40,238 nt of DNA from Acidimicrobiia bacterium (GTDB lineage: Bacteria > Actinomycetota > Acidimicrobiia > IMCC26256 > PALSA-555), in the NCBI GenBank assembly GCA_040881685.1, contig JBBECS010000053.1:154924-195161 (forward strand), read 5' to 3'. The translations under genes and the position numbers were made by a program. Every line of letters starts with the position of its first letter. Position 1 is the stretch's first letter. Below are positions 15,421 to 22,558 of the stretch, one piece after another. The notes beneath the pieces are model-generated. The model ran no database searches. It was not told the DNA's origin and was given only the letters and a program-made list of their open reading frames with translations.

Positions 15421-16021
15421 GGTGATCCTCCCGCTCGTCGTCGATGTCGTCGCGCAGCGCCTCGGCGAGCCCTTGCCGAGCGCGGAACAGCTGGGCCTTC
15501 ACCGTGCCCTCACCGATGCCGAGCCAGGCGGCGATCGCCGCCACGTCGAGCCCGAGGTAGTACCGAAGCGCAGTGACTTCGCGTTGGCGGCGGGGGAGCG
15601 CACGCAGTGCCTCGCGGACGGCAAGGGCGTCGCCGCTCGCGCTCGGCGCATCGGGCAGGTCGCGCTGGAGCGGAGCCAGGCGGGTGTGCGCCTTGCGTTC
15701 CGATCGCCATCGACGCATCTGGCTCCGTGCGAGGTTGAGTGCAACCGTCGTCACCCACGCGGCGAGTCGGTCGATCGCCTCACCGCGAGCCTCTCGTTCC
15801 CATGCACGCGCCATCGCCTCCTGTACCGCGTCCTCTGCGGTCGCCAGACTCCCGCACACGAACTCCACCGTCGCCACGACCTGGCGGTACTCGTCCGCCA
15901 CGAAGCTCTGGAGCCGCGCGTCCATTCCCGAGGTCAACGACGCCCCCCGGGCGACTCGGGGCGCGCGTGGAGACGCGTTGTGCACGAACGCCGTGGCGGC
16001 CACCGGGGACTCCTGGGTCAC
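15407..16021 (-). CDS. ECF RNA polymerase sigma factor
   Basis: A 204-residue extracytoplasmic-function sigma factor with only sigma2 and sigma4 regions. Sigma2 covers about residues 38-100 (FVADEYRQVVATVEFVCGSLATAEDAVQEAMARAWE, then AAWVTTVALNLARSQMRRWR). Sigma4 covers about 135-190 (ALRALPRRQREVTALRYYLGLDVAAIAAWLGIGEGTVKAQLFRARQGL). GTG 16021 has a strong GGAGGGG site eight bases upstream, so I keep it although the family usually starts near ATG 15925; the first 32 residues may be a low-complexity extension. The following propeller gene overlaps its stop. It probably directs its own operon in response to an envelope signal. Confidence 0.92.
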   Translation of the reverse strand: MTQESPVAATAFVHNASPRAPRVARGASLTSGMDARLQSFVADEYRQVVATVEFVCGSLATAEDAVQEAMARAWEREARGEAIDRLAAWVTTVALNLARSQMRRWRSERKAHTRLAPLQRDLPDAPSASGDALAVREALRALPRRQREVTALRYYLGLDVAAIAAWLGIGEGTVKAQLFRARQGLAEALRDDIDDEREDHHAGG

Positions 16022-16125
16022 GCGACTCGCCCCTCCGACGCATCAGGGGGGCGGAGGGTTGCCTCCCACGTGCCGATCCACCGTAGTTGGGGGCTTCCTC
16101 CGGGCGAGGGTCGTCCCGTCGGCAC

Positions 16126-16656
16126 TCACCCTCGTGACGACGTGGCCTCGAGGATCTCGGGCGTCGGCGGATCGCCGAGCCGCGGCATCGAGGCGCGCAG
16201 CTGCTCGTCGGCATCCGATCGATCGCCGGGCGTGAACCCTCGGGTCGTACAGCAGACCTCGGCCGCGATGCCGTTCGGGTCGTCGATGTAGATGGAGGTG
16301 CACCAGCCGTGGTCGATGCGAAGCACGTCGTATCCGTGGTCTCGCCACCGCGACTGCGCCGTGTCGAGCGCGCCCAGGTCGGCCGCCGCGAACGCGACGT
16401 GGTTCGTCCATGACGGCAGGCCGAGGCCGCGGCTGATCGACGCGTCGAATCCGTCAGGGATCGCCGGGTCGTCGTGCACGTCCCACACTGCGAGGCACTC
16501 GCCGCCACCGGTGTCGTAGAAGCAGTGGCGTGCCCAGCCGCCTTCCGGTGCGGGCGCGGCCTCCACCTTGGCCAGCTCGAAGCCCATGACCTCGGTGTAG
16601 AAGGCGTGCGTCGCAGCCAGGTCCCGTGTCGTGATCGCGACGTGGTGGAACGCCAT
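16126..16656 (-). CDS. VOC family (glyoxalase/extradiol dioxygenase-like) protein
   Basis: A 176-residue protein with two beta-alpha-beta-beta-beta modules of the vicinal oxygen chelate fold. Candidate metal ligands are His5 in FHHVAITTRDLAATHAFYTEVMGF, His in WTNHVAFAAADLGALDTA near residue 86, and Glu in YIDDPNGIAAEVCCTTRGF near 132, the standard H-H-E set. It could be a glyoxalase-like lyase, a dioxygenase or a binding protein; the substrate is not evident. ATG 16656 has a GAGGAG site six bases upstream. It appears to be its own small transcription unit between the YihY gene and the ECF sigma gene. Confidence 0.87.
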   Translation of the reverse strand: MAFHHVAITTRDLAATHAFYTEVMGFELAKVEAAPAPEGGWARHCFYDTGGGECLAVWDVHDDPAIPDGFDASISRGLGLPSWTNHVAFAAADLGALDTAQSRWRDHGYDVLRIDHGWCTSIYIDDPNGIAAEVCCTTRGFTPGDRSDADEQLRASMPRLGDPPTPEILEATSSRG

Positions 16657-16713
16657 GAGCAGCTCCTCTCGACGTTGGTCGGCGCCCCTATTCGCAGCCC
16701 GCCGCCCAAGGGA

Positions 16714-17490
16714 TCATCGGGAGGCGCGTGAGTCGCGTTTGGCCTCGATGACTGCGACGTAGACGACGAGTCGGCCGAACACGAGCAGCCAGAGCAGCAG
16801 CGCGAAGACCGTCCCCAGGGCGCCGTAGAGCTCCGACGAGCTGGAGACGTAGCGCGGCACGACGTACGCGCCCATCACCTTGAGCACCTCGAGTGCCACG
16901 GCACCGATCAGCGCCGGTACGAGCAGCTGTCGCACGCGCGCCCGGCGGTTCGGGAGGATCCACGCGGTCCAGAGCCACACCGCCGTGTTCCCGCCGATCG
17001 TCACGGCGACGACGAGCGGCGCGAACGCTCCGGGGAGCAGGTCCCAGAGCGCGGTGGCCCAGCCCGCGGCGGTCAGGAGCACCGCCGCGCCGAGCAGCCA
17101 GAGCAGAGCGACGCCGCGCTCGCGCACGCCGCGAGCCGTGACGCCCAACGCCGCGTTGAATGCCGCGGCGATCGTGAGCGCGAAGCTCGTGCCGAGCCAC
17201 ACGATGCCCACGACGCCCAGCACGGTTGTCAGCCGCCGGCTGTCGCGAGCGGCGTCGACGGCGTCGTCCACGATCCGGGCTGCGTCACCCGTGAGACCGA
17301 GGTCGTTCGTCACGTCCCGGGCGAGGTGCTCGTTGCCAACCGACAGGAAGCCGAGCACCGCGACCGCAAGCACCAGGAGCGCGAAGAGAGCGAGGAACCC
17401 GTAGAGCGCGATGCCGCCGGCGAGCGCTTGCCCGCCGATCTGCGAGTACCTGCGTTGCACGTCGCGCGCCCACTCGAAGACGCCGCGCAT
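16714..17490 (-). CDS. YihY/BrkB-family inner membrane protein
   Basis: A 258-residue protein with six hydrophobic helices, matching the YihY/UPF0761 (BrkB-like) family. The N-terminal QRRYSQIGGQALAGGIALYGFLALFALLVLAVAVLGF is the diagnostic region, and the C-terminal SSSSELYGALGTVFALLLWL is also conserved. It was once annotated as ribonuclease BN in error. The function of the family is unsettled, with transport or envelope roles proposed. The ATG at 17490 is four bases after the stop of the sigma-factor fusion gene, so the two share a transcript. This places a membrane protein of unknown function downstream of a membrane-tethered regulator. Confidence 0.88.
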   Translation of the reverse strand: MRGVFEWARDVQRRYSQIGGQALAGGIALYGFLALFALLVLAVAVLGFLSVGNEHLARDVTNDLGLTGDAARIVDDAVDAARDSRRLTTVLGVVGIVWLGTSFALTIAAAFNAALGVTARGVRERGVALLWLLGAAVLLTAAGWATALWDLLPGAFAPLVVAVTIGGNTAVWLWTAWILPNRRARVRQLLVPALIGAVALEVLKVMGAYVVPRYVSSSSELYGALGTVFALLLWLLVFGRLVVYVAVIEAKRDSRASR

Positions 17491-17494
17491 CAGA

Positions 17495-18880
17495 TCAGCA
17501 CATCATCGTCTGGACGACGAACGAGCCCGAGGATGTGCTCGTATTGCCCTTTGCGTCGGTGGCAGTCACCGTCCAGGAGTAGGTGCCAAGACCGTTGAAG
17601 CTGATGGACGCGAAGTAGTTGCTCCCGCCCCCCGGGTTCATCGCCTGGAACGCCGGCGATGTCATCGCTGGGCCGCTGGCGCTCAGCGTGACCGACGCAA
17701 TGCCAGACGGATCAGTCGTCGTCGCGGCGATGCTGTTGCTGCCGGGGAAGTTGTTGAAGCACGCGGCCGCCTGTGACACCGCCAGGGACGGGCCCGCGAA
17801 GTCGGGCGGTGGCGGCTTCGCCGGTGCGACCACGGGCGTGGTCGTGGTCGGCGGGAGTGTGGTCGTGGTGACCGGCGCAGAAGAGGTCGTTGTCACCGGG
17901 TCGCGCCGCTCGGACGCCACCTCGGGTTCGCCGCCCCCGCCCCGACCGAGCGCATCCCCGATCACCACGCCGACCACCACGAGGCCGACCGCGGCCGCGA
18001 CCATCAACGGGCGCCGGCGCCGGTCGGGGAAGAGTGGCGGAGGGAAGCCCTGGCGCGCCGAGGCTCGGCGCCACCCTCCAACCGGACGGACGTTGGCGAT
18101 GTTCTGCACGCGGTCGAGCGTGAGCTTGCGCAGCGCGAGCGGAGCGGGGACGAGCGGCACGGCGGCGAGGAACGCCAACGGGCTGAGGAACTTCTTGCGA
18201 CCTTCCGAGCACGTCTCGCAGTCGTCGACGTGGCGCGCTACTCGCTTCCGCCACAGCGGGGAGTACGTGCCGTCCCAGTCCTTGAGCACCTCTTGGAGCA
18301 CCTCGCAGTCGTCGCGGCCCAGCCGCGCCACCAGCAACGCTCCCAAGGATCGCTCCACCTGGTCGCGCAGCCGGCTCATCAAGACGTACGCGTGGTCCGC
18401 GGTCGTGCCGATCGCGTCGGCGAGCTCTTGGCCGTCGAGCCCCTGGCGCAGGTGCAGGTCGAGCAGCACACGGTCGCGCTCCGAGAGTCCTGCAGCCGCG
18501 TCCCACACGATGGCGCCCGCGTCTCTCCCGCTCACGACGTCTTCCGGGCTCGACTCGTCGATGGCGACGTCCACGCCGGCGTCCTCGGTCGGTGTTGCCC
18601 GACCGCGGGCCTTCGCGCGCCGCAAAGATTCGTGACGCGCGATTGCGAACAGCCACGGGCGCAGCTTCTCGGGATCGCGGAGCTGCCCGAGGCGCTGCGC
18701 GGCGAGCACGAACGTGTCCTGCATCGCGTCGGCCGCCTCGTGCCGGTCGCGCAGCACCGAATGGCAGAAGTCGTGGAGGCGGTCGGCGTAGCGGTCGTAG
18801 ATCGCCGCGAACGCAGCCTGGTCGCCGGACCGGGTGGCCGTGACCAGCTCGGCGTCGCCTTGCACGCCGGAAGCGGGCAT
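17495..18880 (-). CDS. ECF sigma factor fused to zinc anti-sigma motif, membrane helix and extracellular domain
   Basis: A 461-residue multi-domain protein. Residues 10-95 are sigma2 (AIYDRYADRLHDFCHSVLRDRHEAADAMQDTFVLA; LRPWLFAIARHESLRRAK). Residues 127-182 are sigma4 (LSERDRVLLDLHLRQGLDGQELADAIGTT, then YVLMSRLRDQVERSL). Next, C192, H217, C221 and C224 have the exact spacing C-x24-H-x3-C-x2-C of a zinc-binding anti-sigma (ZAS) motif. A membrane helix lies at about 292-312, then a Thr/Pro-rich linker (328-360), then a strand-rich, Ig- or cadherin-like domain to the end with Cys at 374 and 461. The start ATG has a TAACCT box six bases upstream. The sigma part should stay at the membrane unless it is cut loose or changes shape. 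Actinobacterial ECF groups with C-terminal extensions are known; the ZAS identification is my own. Confidence 0.88.
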   Translation of the reverse strand: MPASGVQGDAELVTATRSGDQAAFAAIYDRYADRLHDFCHSVLRDRHEAADAMQDTFVLAAQRLGQLRDPEKLRPWLFAIARHESLRRAKARGRATPTEDAGVDVAIDESSPEDVVSGRDAGAIVWDAAAGLSERDRVLLDLHLRQGLDGQELADAIGTTADHAYVLMSRLRDQVERSLGALLVARLGRDDCEVLQEVLKDWDGTYSPLWRKRVARHVDDCETCSEGRKKFLSPLAFLAAVPLVPAPLALRKLTLDRVQNIANVRPVGGWRRASARQGFPPPLFPDRRRRPLMVAAAVGLVVVGVVIGDALGRGGGGEPEVASERRDPVTTTSSAPVTTTTLPPTTTTPVVAPAKPPPPDFAGPSLAVSQAAACFNNFPGSNSIAATTTDPSGIASVTLSASGPAMTSPAFQAMNPGGGSNYFASISFNGLGTYSWTVTATDAKGNTSTSSGSFVVQTMMC

Positions 18881-18886
18881 TGGCGG

Positions 18887-18892
18887 AGGTTA
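18887..18892 (-). promoter_or_regulatory. Putative leaderless -10 box, sigma-factor fusion gene
   Basis: TAACCT on the minus strand is followed by six bases and ATG 18880. There is no Shine-Dalgarno site. Confidence 0.5.
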
Positions 18893-18988
18893 CCGGGGGC
18901 CTCCGGCCGCGACTGACCAGGGCGGTCCGTGGATCGCATGCTGATGAGAGGCACGCGGGGGCCGTGATCTTGCGGAAAACTCGGCCGT

Positions 18989-19627
18989 ATGACGACCACG
19001 GCCTACGTGCTCCTCGGTGTGGCGGTGCTCGCGGCCGTCGCGGACTGGCTCGCCGTGCTCCGGGTTCACCAGCCGCTCGAGTACGTGTGCAAGCCCTTGG
19101 CGACGGCGGCCCTCGTGGCGGTGGCTGCCACGCTCGATCCGGGCTCCTCCGACCAGCGCCTCGCCTTCGTGGTGGCGCTCGTGCTGTCGCTGGCCGGCGA
19201 TGTGGCGCTCATGATGCCGAGCGATCGCTTCGTCATCGGCCTGGGTTCGTTCCTACTCGCGCATGTCGCCTACATCGTGGGCTTCGCGATCATCGGAGCT
19301 GGCGCGGGGGACTACGCGATCGGCATCGCGGCTGTCGCGGTCCCGATCGTGCTGCTCGCGACCAGATACGTCCGAGCCCTCGAGCGCGCCGGGCGAGGAG
19401 AGCTGCTCGGTCCGGTGATCCTGTACATCGCTGCCATCGGTGCGATGGTCGCCAGCGCGATCGCAGCTGGCAACGCATTGGCGATCGCGGGGGCCACACT
19501 GTTCTTCGTATCTGATGCGCTGATCGCCGAGACGCGCTTCGTGGGCCCGCGCCGCTGGGGCCCGCTCGTGATCATCGTCACCTACCACCTCGCCCAAGTG
19601 GCGTTGGTGCTCTCGCTCCTGCCCTGA
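18989..19627 (+). CDS. Lysoplasmalogenase (YhhN/TMEM86 family)
   Basis: A 212-residue integral membrane protein with about eight helices, matching the YhhN family. Characteristic segments are LEYVCKPLATAALVA near residues 30-44, LVLSLAGDVALMMPSDRFVIGLGSFLLAHVAYIVGF near 64-99, and LFFVSDALIAETRF near 170-183. The conserved Lys and Asp residues are the proposed catalytic set. It would hydrolyse the vinyl-ether or alkenyl bond of lysoplasmalogens in the membrane. ATG 18989 lies close to where transcription probably begins; an AAAACT element seven bases upstream only loosely fits the leaderless box. It diverges from the sigma fusion gene and is followed by a structured intergenic region. Confidence 0.87.
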   Translation: MTTTAYVLLGVAVLAAVADWLAVLRVHQPLEYVCKPLATAALVAVAATLDPGSSDQRLAFVVALVLSLAGDVALMMPSDRFVIGLGSFLLAHVAYIVGFAIIGAGAGDYAIGIAAVAVPIVLLATRYVRALERAGRGELLGPVILYIAAIGAMVASAIAAGNALAIAGATLFFVSDALIAETRFVGPRRWGPLVIIVTYHLAQVALVLSLLP

Positions 19628-19638
19628 GGCAAACGCCC

Positions 19639-19733
19639 GTGGCGCAGGTACCCTGCGCCACAGTGAGCCGGGGCCCAAGCGGCCCGGCGGCGTAGCCGCC
19701 GAGAGCGGGATGCTGACCTGCGCAACGAAGGAG
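19639..19733 (+). ncRNA. Structured intergenic RNA candidate (switch-like leader)
   Basis: The gap between the lysoplasmalogenase and CxxC genes holds several stable helices. Positions 19639-19648 and 19652-19661 form a perfect 10-bp hairpin with a three-base loop. 19667-19675 pairs with 19681-19688 (one bulge). 19685-19691 pairs perfectly with 19695-19701, competing with the previous stem. In addition 19642-19649 is exactly complementary to 19716-19723, which would close a multi-branch structure and break the first hairpin. The GGAG of the next gene lies at 19730-19733, just beyond that stem. The first hairpin may simply terminate the upstream gene. It matches no riboswitch class I could recognise. 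Confidence 0.4.
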
Positions 19734-19740
19734 TCGCTTG

Positions 19741-19995
19741 ATGCGACGTTCGATCGACGACGCCACCGACGATCACCCGGCGAACCAGGGCGACCGGCCG
19801 CCGGCGTCGTGGGCGGTCGCGGTCTCCGACGACTGCGAAACGTGTGGCGACGCCGCGCTGCGCGTCGTGCTGACGCTCGAGGAGGTGGGTCGCTCGGGCT
19901 ACGGCCTGGTCGCGCACCTTGCACCGGCGACGGCCCGCCGGCTGCGCGTCGCGCTTGCCGCCGCGCTCCGAGAGATCGGCGAGGACCCTGGCTAG
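19741..19995 (+). CDS. Small conserved-looking CxxC protein, function unknown
   Basis: An 84-residue protein I do not recognise. An acidic, polar N-terminus of about 25 residues is followed by DDCETCGDAALRVVLTLEEVG (CxxC at about residues 32-35) and a helical tail (APATARRLRVALAAALREIGEDPG). The CxxC could bind a metal with a partner or act in thiol exchange; a single CxxC is not a full zinc site. The ATG has GGAG seven bases upstream, and codon use matches neighbouring genes, so it is likely expressed. It sits behind a structured RNA candidate. Its TAG stop shares the palindrome CTAG (19992-19995) with the stop of ribB on the other strand. Confidence 0.65.
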   Translation: MRRSIDDATDDHPANQGDRPPASWAVAVSDDCETCGDAALRVVLTLEEVGRSGYGLVAHLAPATARRLRVALAAALREIGEDPG

Positions 19996-20624
19996 AGGAG
20001 CAACGTCGCCGGCGCGCGGGCGGCTGAGCCCCGATGGCCGGCGATCTGGTCGATCGACACGATCGCGATGCGGTGACGCTCCGCGAACGCGAACAGGTAC
20101 TCACCGCTCGCCGCGTCACCGTCGTCGTCCAGCACCTCGCACGTGACCGCGACCGGTGGCAATCCCGCGAGCAGGGCGAGGTCGACGGCGGCCTCGGTGT
20201 GCCCGCGGCGCTCGAGCGTGCCGCCCGGTGCGGCGCGCAGGGGGAACACGTGACCGGGGCACTTGAACTCGCTGCGCTGGGTATCGCGATCGACGACGCG
20301 GCGGATCGTGAGCGCTCGGTCGGCGGCGCTGATCCCGCTGCCGGTCTCGATGTGGTCGATCGGCACGGTGAACGGCGTGTCGCATCCCGCGTGCTCGGGT
20401 GCCACCATCGGCGCGAGACCCAGTGCGTCGATCACCTCGGGTGCCGCCGGCATGCAGATCAACCCGCGTGCCCAACGAAGCATGAAGTTCAGCGCGTCCG
20501 CCGTCACCCAGCTCGCCGCCATCTGGAGATCGCCCTCGTTCTCGCGATCCTCGTCGTCGACGACGAGGATCATCTCGCCGCGTCGGATCCGCTTCAGTGC
20601 CTCATCGATGTTGGCGAACTGCAT
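19992..20624 (-). CDS. ribB: 3,4-dihydroxy-2-butanone-4-phosphate synthase
   Basis: This is the RibB enzyme, which converts ribulose 5-phosphate to 3,4-dihydroxy-2-butanone 4-phosphate and formate for riboflavin synthesis. The 210 residues match the monofunctional enzyme with no fused GTP cyclohydrolase II. The signatures are ILVVDDEDRENEGDL (residues 22-36, acidic active-site loop), CDTPFTVPIDHIETGSGISAADRALTIR (about 87-114), GHVFPLRA near 131, and RRGHTEAAVDLALLAG near 145-160. ATG 20624 is chosen because AAGGA lies seven bases upstream; the open frame continues back into the kinase gene without support. No FMN riboswitch is visible upstream. It follows the histidine kinase gene on the same strand, across a palindromic repeat. 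Confidence 0.95.
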   Translation of the reverse strand: MQFANIDEALKRIRRGEMILVVDDEDRENEGDLQMAASWVTADALNFMLRWARGLICMPAAPEVIDALGLAPMVAPEHAGCDTPFTVPIDHIETGSGISAADRALTIRRVVDRDTQRSEFKCPGHVFPLRAAPGGTLERRGHTEAAVDLALLAGLPPVAVTCEVLDDDGDAASGEYLFAFAERHRIAIVSIDQIAGHRGSAARAPATLLL

Positions 20625-20655
20625 GTGGTTGTCCTTCTTCTTGGTTACATTCACT

Positions 20656-20730
20656 CGACGCCCGGATACCGGACGCAGCCCTTCGGGTCGTTCATCGTTC
20701 CCGCGAGCGCGCTGCGCGCGCCGCCTTTCT
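20656..20730 (-). repeat. Interspersed palindromic repeat, copy 2
   Basis: The block 20656-20690 matches copy 1 (8-42) at about 30 of 35 positions, sharing GGATACC and CTTCGGGTCG. Its hairpin is imperfect here (four pairs, one mismatch, two pairs around ATA). The element crosses the stop of the histidine kinase gene, so the last residues of the kinase appear to be encoded by it. It separates the kinase from ribB and could end or attenuate transcription. Confidence 0.65.
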
Positions 20731-21768
20731 TGGCAAGTTGACGACCATGCGGCAGCCATGCGGCTCGCGCCGTTCGGGGTGGATGTCGCCGCCGTGCAGG
20801 TCGACGATCCAGCGGGCGATCGCGAGACCGAGCCCCGCGCCGCCGTTCATGGATGACCGCGCCGCATCGGCCCGGTAGAAGCGCTCGAACACCCGCGTGC
20901 GCTCGGTGTCGGGGATGCCCGGGCCCTCGTCCAACACCTCGATCGTGACGCCGTGGTCGCTGCGGTGGGCCCGCACCTCCACCACACCGCCACTTGGCGT
21001 GAAGCGCACCGCGTTTTCGAGCAGGTTCGCCACGACCTGATGCACGCGCTCGGGATCGCCGTCGGCCGTGAGGTCGTTGGGCTCGACCGACACTGCGACG
21101 TCGACCTTCGGCTCGTTGAGCTGCTGTTCGCGGACCGCGTGCTCGAGCAGGGGCTCGACGCGAAACTCCTCGCGCGCGAGTGGCACGACACCGGCTTCGA
21201 GGCGCGACAGATCGAGGAGCTGCTGTACGAGGCGGCCGAGGCGCTCCACCTGGGCGAGCATCGTGCGGAACGTCTCGGGCTCGGCCGTAGCCACGCCGTC
21301 GACGAGGTTCTCGAGCGCCACCTGCAGCGCGGTGATCGGGGTGCGGAGCTCATGTGACACGTTCGCCACGAGATCGCGTCGCACATGATCCGTCTCGGCG
21401 AGTTCGGCCACCATCTCGTTGAAGGCCTTGGCGAGCGTCCCGACCTCGTCGTGCGAGGTGGTCGTCACCCGGCGTGAGTAGTCGCCGCGGGCCATCGCGT
21501 CGGCCGCGGCCGCCATCTCCCGCAACGGCCGGGTCATGCCTCGGGAGAGGAACCACACGAAGGCCATCGCGACCAGGGCTGCAAGCACGCCGCTGATGGA
21601 CGGCCACAGCCCGATCGTGACGCCGATCCAGAACACGAAGACGGTCACCGCGACCGCTGCGGCGATCACGAACCCGAGTTTGAGCTTGATGGACGGGAGC
21701 AGGTCGAGTGGGTGACGCATGTCGATCTTGCGCAACTGCTCTACGTCGAGCGGGAGGCGGCGGTTCAT
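20692..21768 (-). CDS. Sensor histidine kinase
   Basis: A 358-residue membrane kinase, partner of the response regulator gene it overlaps (ATGA). After a cytoplasmic N-terminus of about 30 residues come two helices (about 31-50 and 53-73) with almost no loop between them, so there is no outside sensor domain. A HAMP region (RGMTRPLREMAAAADAMARGDYSRRV) follows at about 75-100. The H-box is VANVSHELRTPITAL near 135-149. The N-box is QVVANLLENAVRFTPSGG near 246-263. ATP-binding Gly motifs DEGPGIP and GAGLGLAIARWIVDLHGGDI complete the core. ATG 21768 is chosen for the coupling. The signal may come through the membrane or cytosol. The tail AARAARSRER is encoded by the interspersed repeat. Confidence 0.93.
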   Translation of the reverse strand: MNRRLPLDVEQLRKIDMRHPLDLLPSIKLKLGFVIAAAVAVTVFVFWIGVTIGLWPSISGVLAALVAMAFVWFLSRGMTRPLREMAAAADAMARGDYSRRVTTTSHDEVGTLAKAFNEMVAELAETDHVRRDLVANVSHELRTPITALQVALENLVDGVATAEPETFRTMLAQVERLGRLVQQLLDLSRLEAGVVPLAREEFRVEPLLEHAVREQQLNEPKVDVAVSVEPNDLTADGDPERVHQVVANLLENAVRFTPSGGVVEVRAHRSDHGVTIEVLDEGPGIPDTERTRVFERFYRADAARSSMNGGAGLGLAIARWIVDLHGGDIHPERREPHGCRMVVNLPRKAARAARSRER

Positions 21769-22490
21769 TCGGCGTCTCCCGCGGCGTATCCAACCCCGTG
21801 CACCGTGCGGACGATCTCGGACCCGAGCTTGCGCCGCAGGGCACGCACATGGGAATCGACCGTGCGAGCACCGCATCCGTCGCGGTAACCCCAGACCTCG
21901 CCGAGGAGCTGGTCGCGTGTGAGCACGCGCCCCGGCCGCTTCGCGAAGAACGCGAGCAGGTCGAACTCCGTGGGTGTGAGATGGATGTCGTCGCTGTCGC
22001 GCGTCACCTTGCGCGTCTCCAGGTCGAGCTCGACGTTCCGAAGCTGGAGGGTCGAGGCATCAGCCCGATCAGGCGCGCGGTCGACCCGGCGCAAGAGCGC
22101 ATGCACGCGAGCCGTCAGCTCTCGTGCGCTGAACGGCTTGGTGATGTAGTCATCGGCGCCGACGGCGAGACCTACGACGAGATCGGTCTCGGAGTCGCGC
22201 GCCGTGAGCATGAGAACGGGGACGGGACGCTCACGCTGGATCTGCTTGCAGACCTCCAGCCCGTCGAGGCCGGGGAGCATGAGGTCGAGCACGACCAGAT
22301 CGGGACGCAGCCGGGCGCAGGCTTCGACGCCGCCGGGCCCGTCGCCGACGACTTCGACCGCGTAGCCCTCGCTGCGCAAGCGTGCCGCGACGGCTTCGGC
22401 GATCGTGGCTTCGTCCTCGATGACGAGGATGGTTCGTGTCTGCGTGGGCGTGGGGGTCGCCGGCATCAGCGTCGCAAGCACGAGGCCCAT
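21765..22490 (-). CDS. OmpR/PhoB-family response regulator
   Basis: A 241-residue two-component regulator. The receiver domain begins at TILVIEDEATIAEAVA (about residue 20). It has the acidic pair EDE, the phospho-acceptor Asp in PDLVVLDLMLPGLDG near 69, Thr in VLMLTARD near 97, and Lys in DYITKPFSARELTARV near 119. A winged-helix DNA-binding domain fills about 145-236 (HLTPTEFDLLAFFAKRPGRVLTRDQLL; ARTVDSHVRALRRKLG; VRTVHGVGYA). The start is ATG 22490 or ATG 22466, and neither has a clear ribosome-binding site. It lies 68 bases after thiQ on the same strand, so it might be read from the thiamine operon or from a promoter in that gap. Confidence 0.94.
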   Translation of the reverse strand: MGLVLATLMPATPTPTQTRTILVIEDEATIAEAVAARLRSEGYAVEVVGDGPGGVEACARLRPDLVVLDLMLPGLDGLEVCKQIQRERPVPVLMLTARDSETDLVVGLAVGADDYITKPFSARELTARVHALLRRVDRAPDRADASTLQLRNVELDLETRKVTRDSDDIHLTPTEFDLLAFFAKRPGRVLTRDQLLGEVWGYRDGCGARTVDSHVRALRRKLGSEIVRTVHGVGYAAGDAE

Positions 22491-22558
22491 CGTACGGAGC
22501 CGATGTGGGGGAGTCCTGCCGAAGATGTGCGGATTGTGTGCAGGATAGAAGAGTTGTC

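Noticed and set aside
16053-16066. Short hairpin GGAGG-GTTG-CCTCC between the VOC and sigma genes
   Set aside because: The stem has only five pairs and no T tract; it also overlaps sequence just upstream of the sigma gene's ribosome-binding site, so no role is claimed.
19639-19661. Simple intrinsic terminator as the only explanation of the 10-bp hairpin
   Set aside because: There is no T tract and its 5' arm has an exact second partner 67 bases downstream, so a regulatory leader is kept as an open alternative; termination is not excluded.
20625-20691. FMN riboswitch before ribB
   Set aside because: None of the conserved RFN blocks is present on the minus strand; the space is filled by the interspersed repeat.
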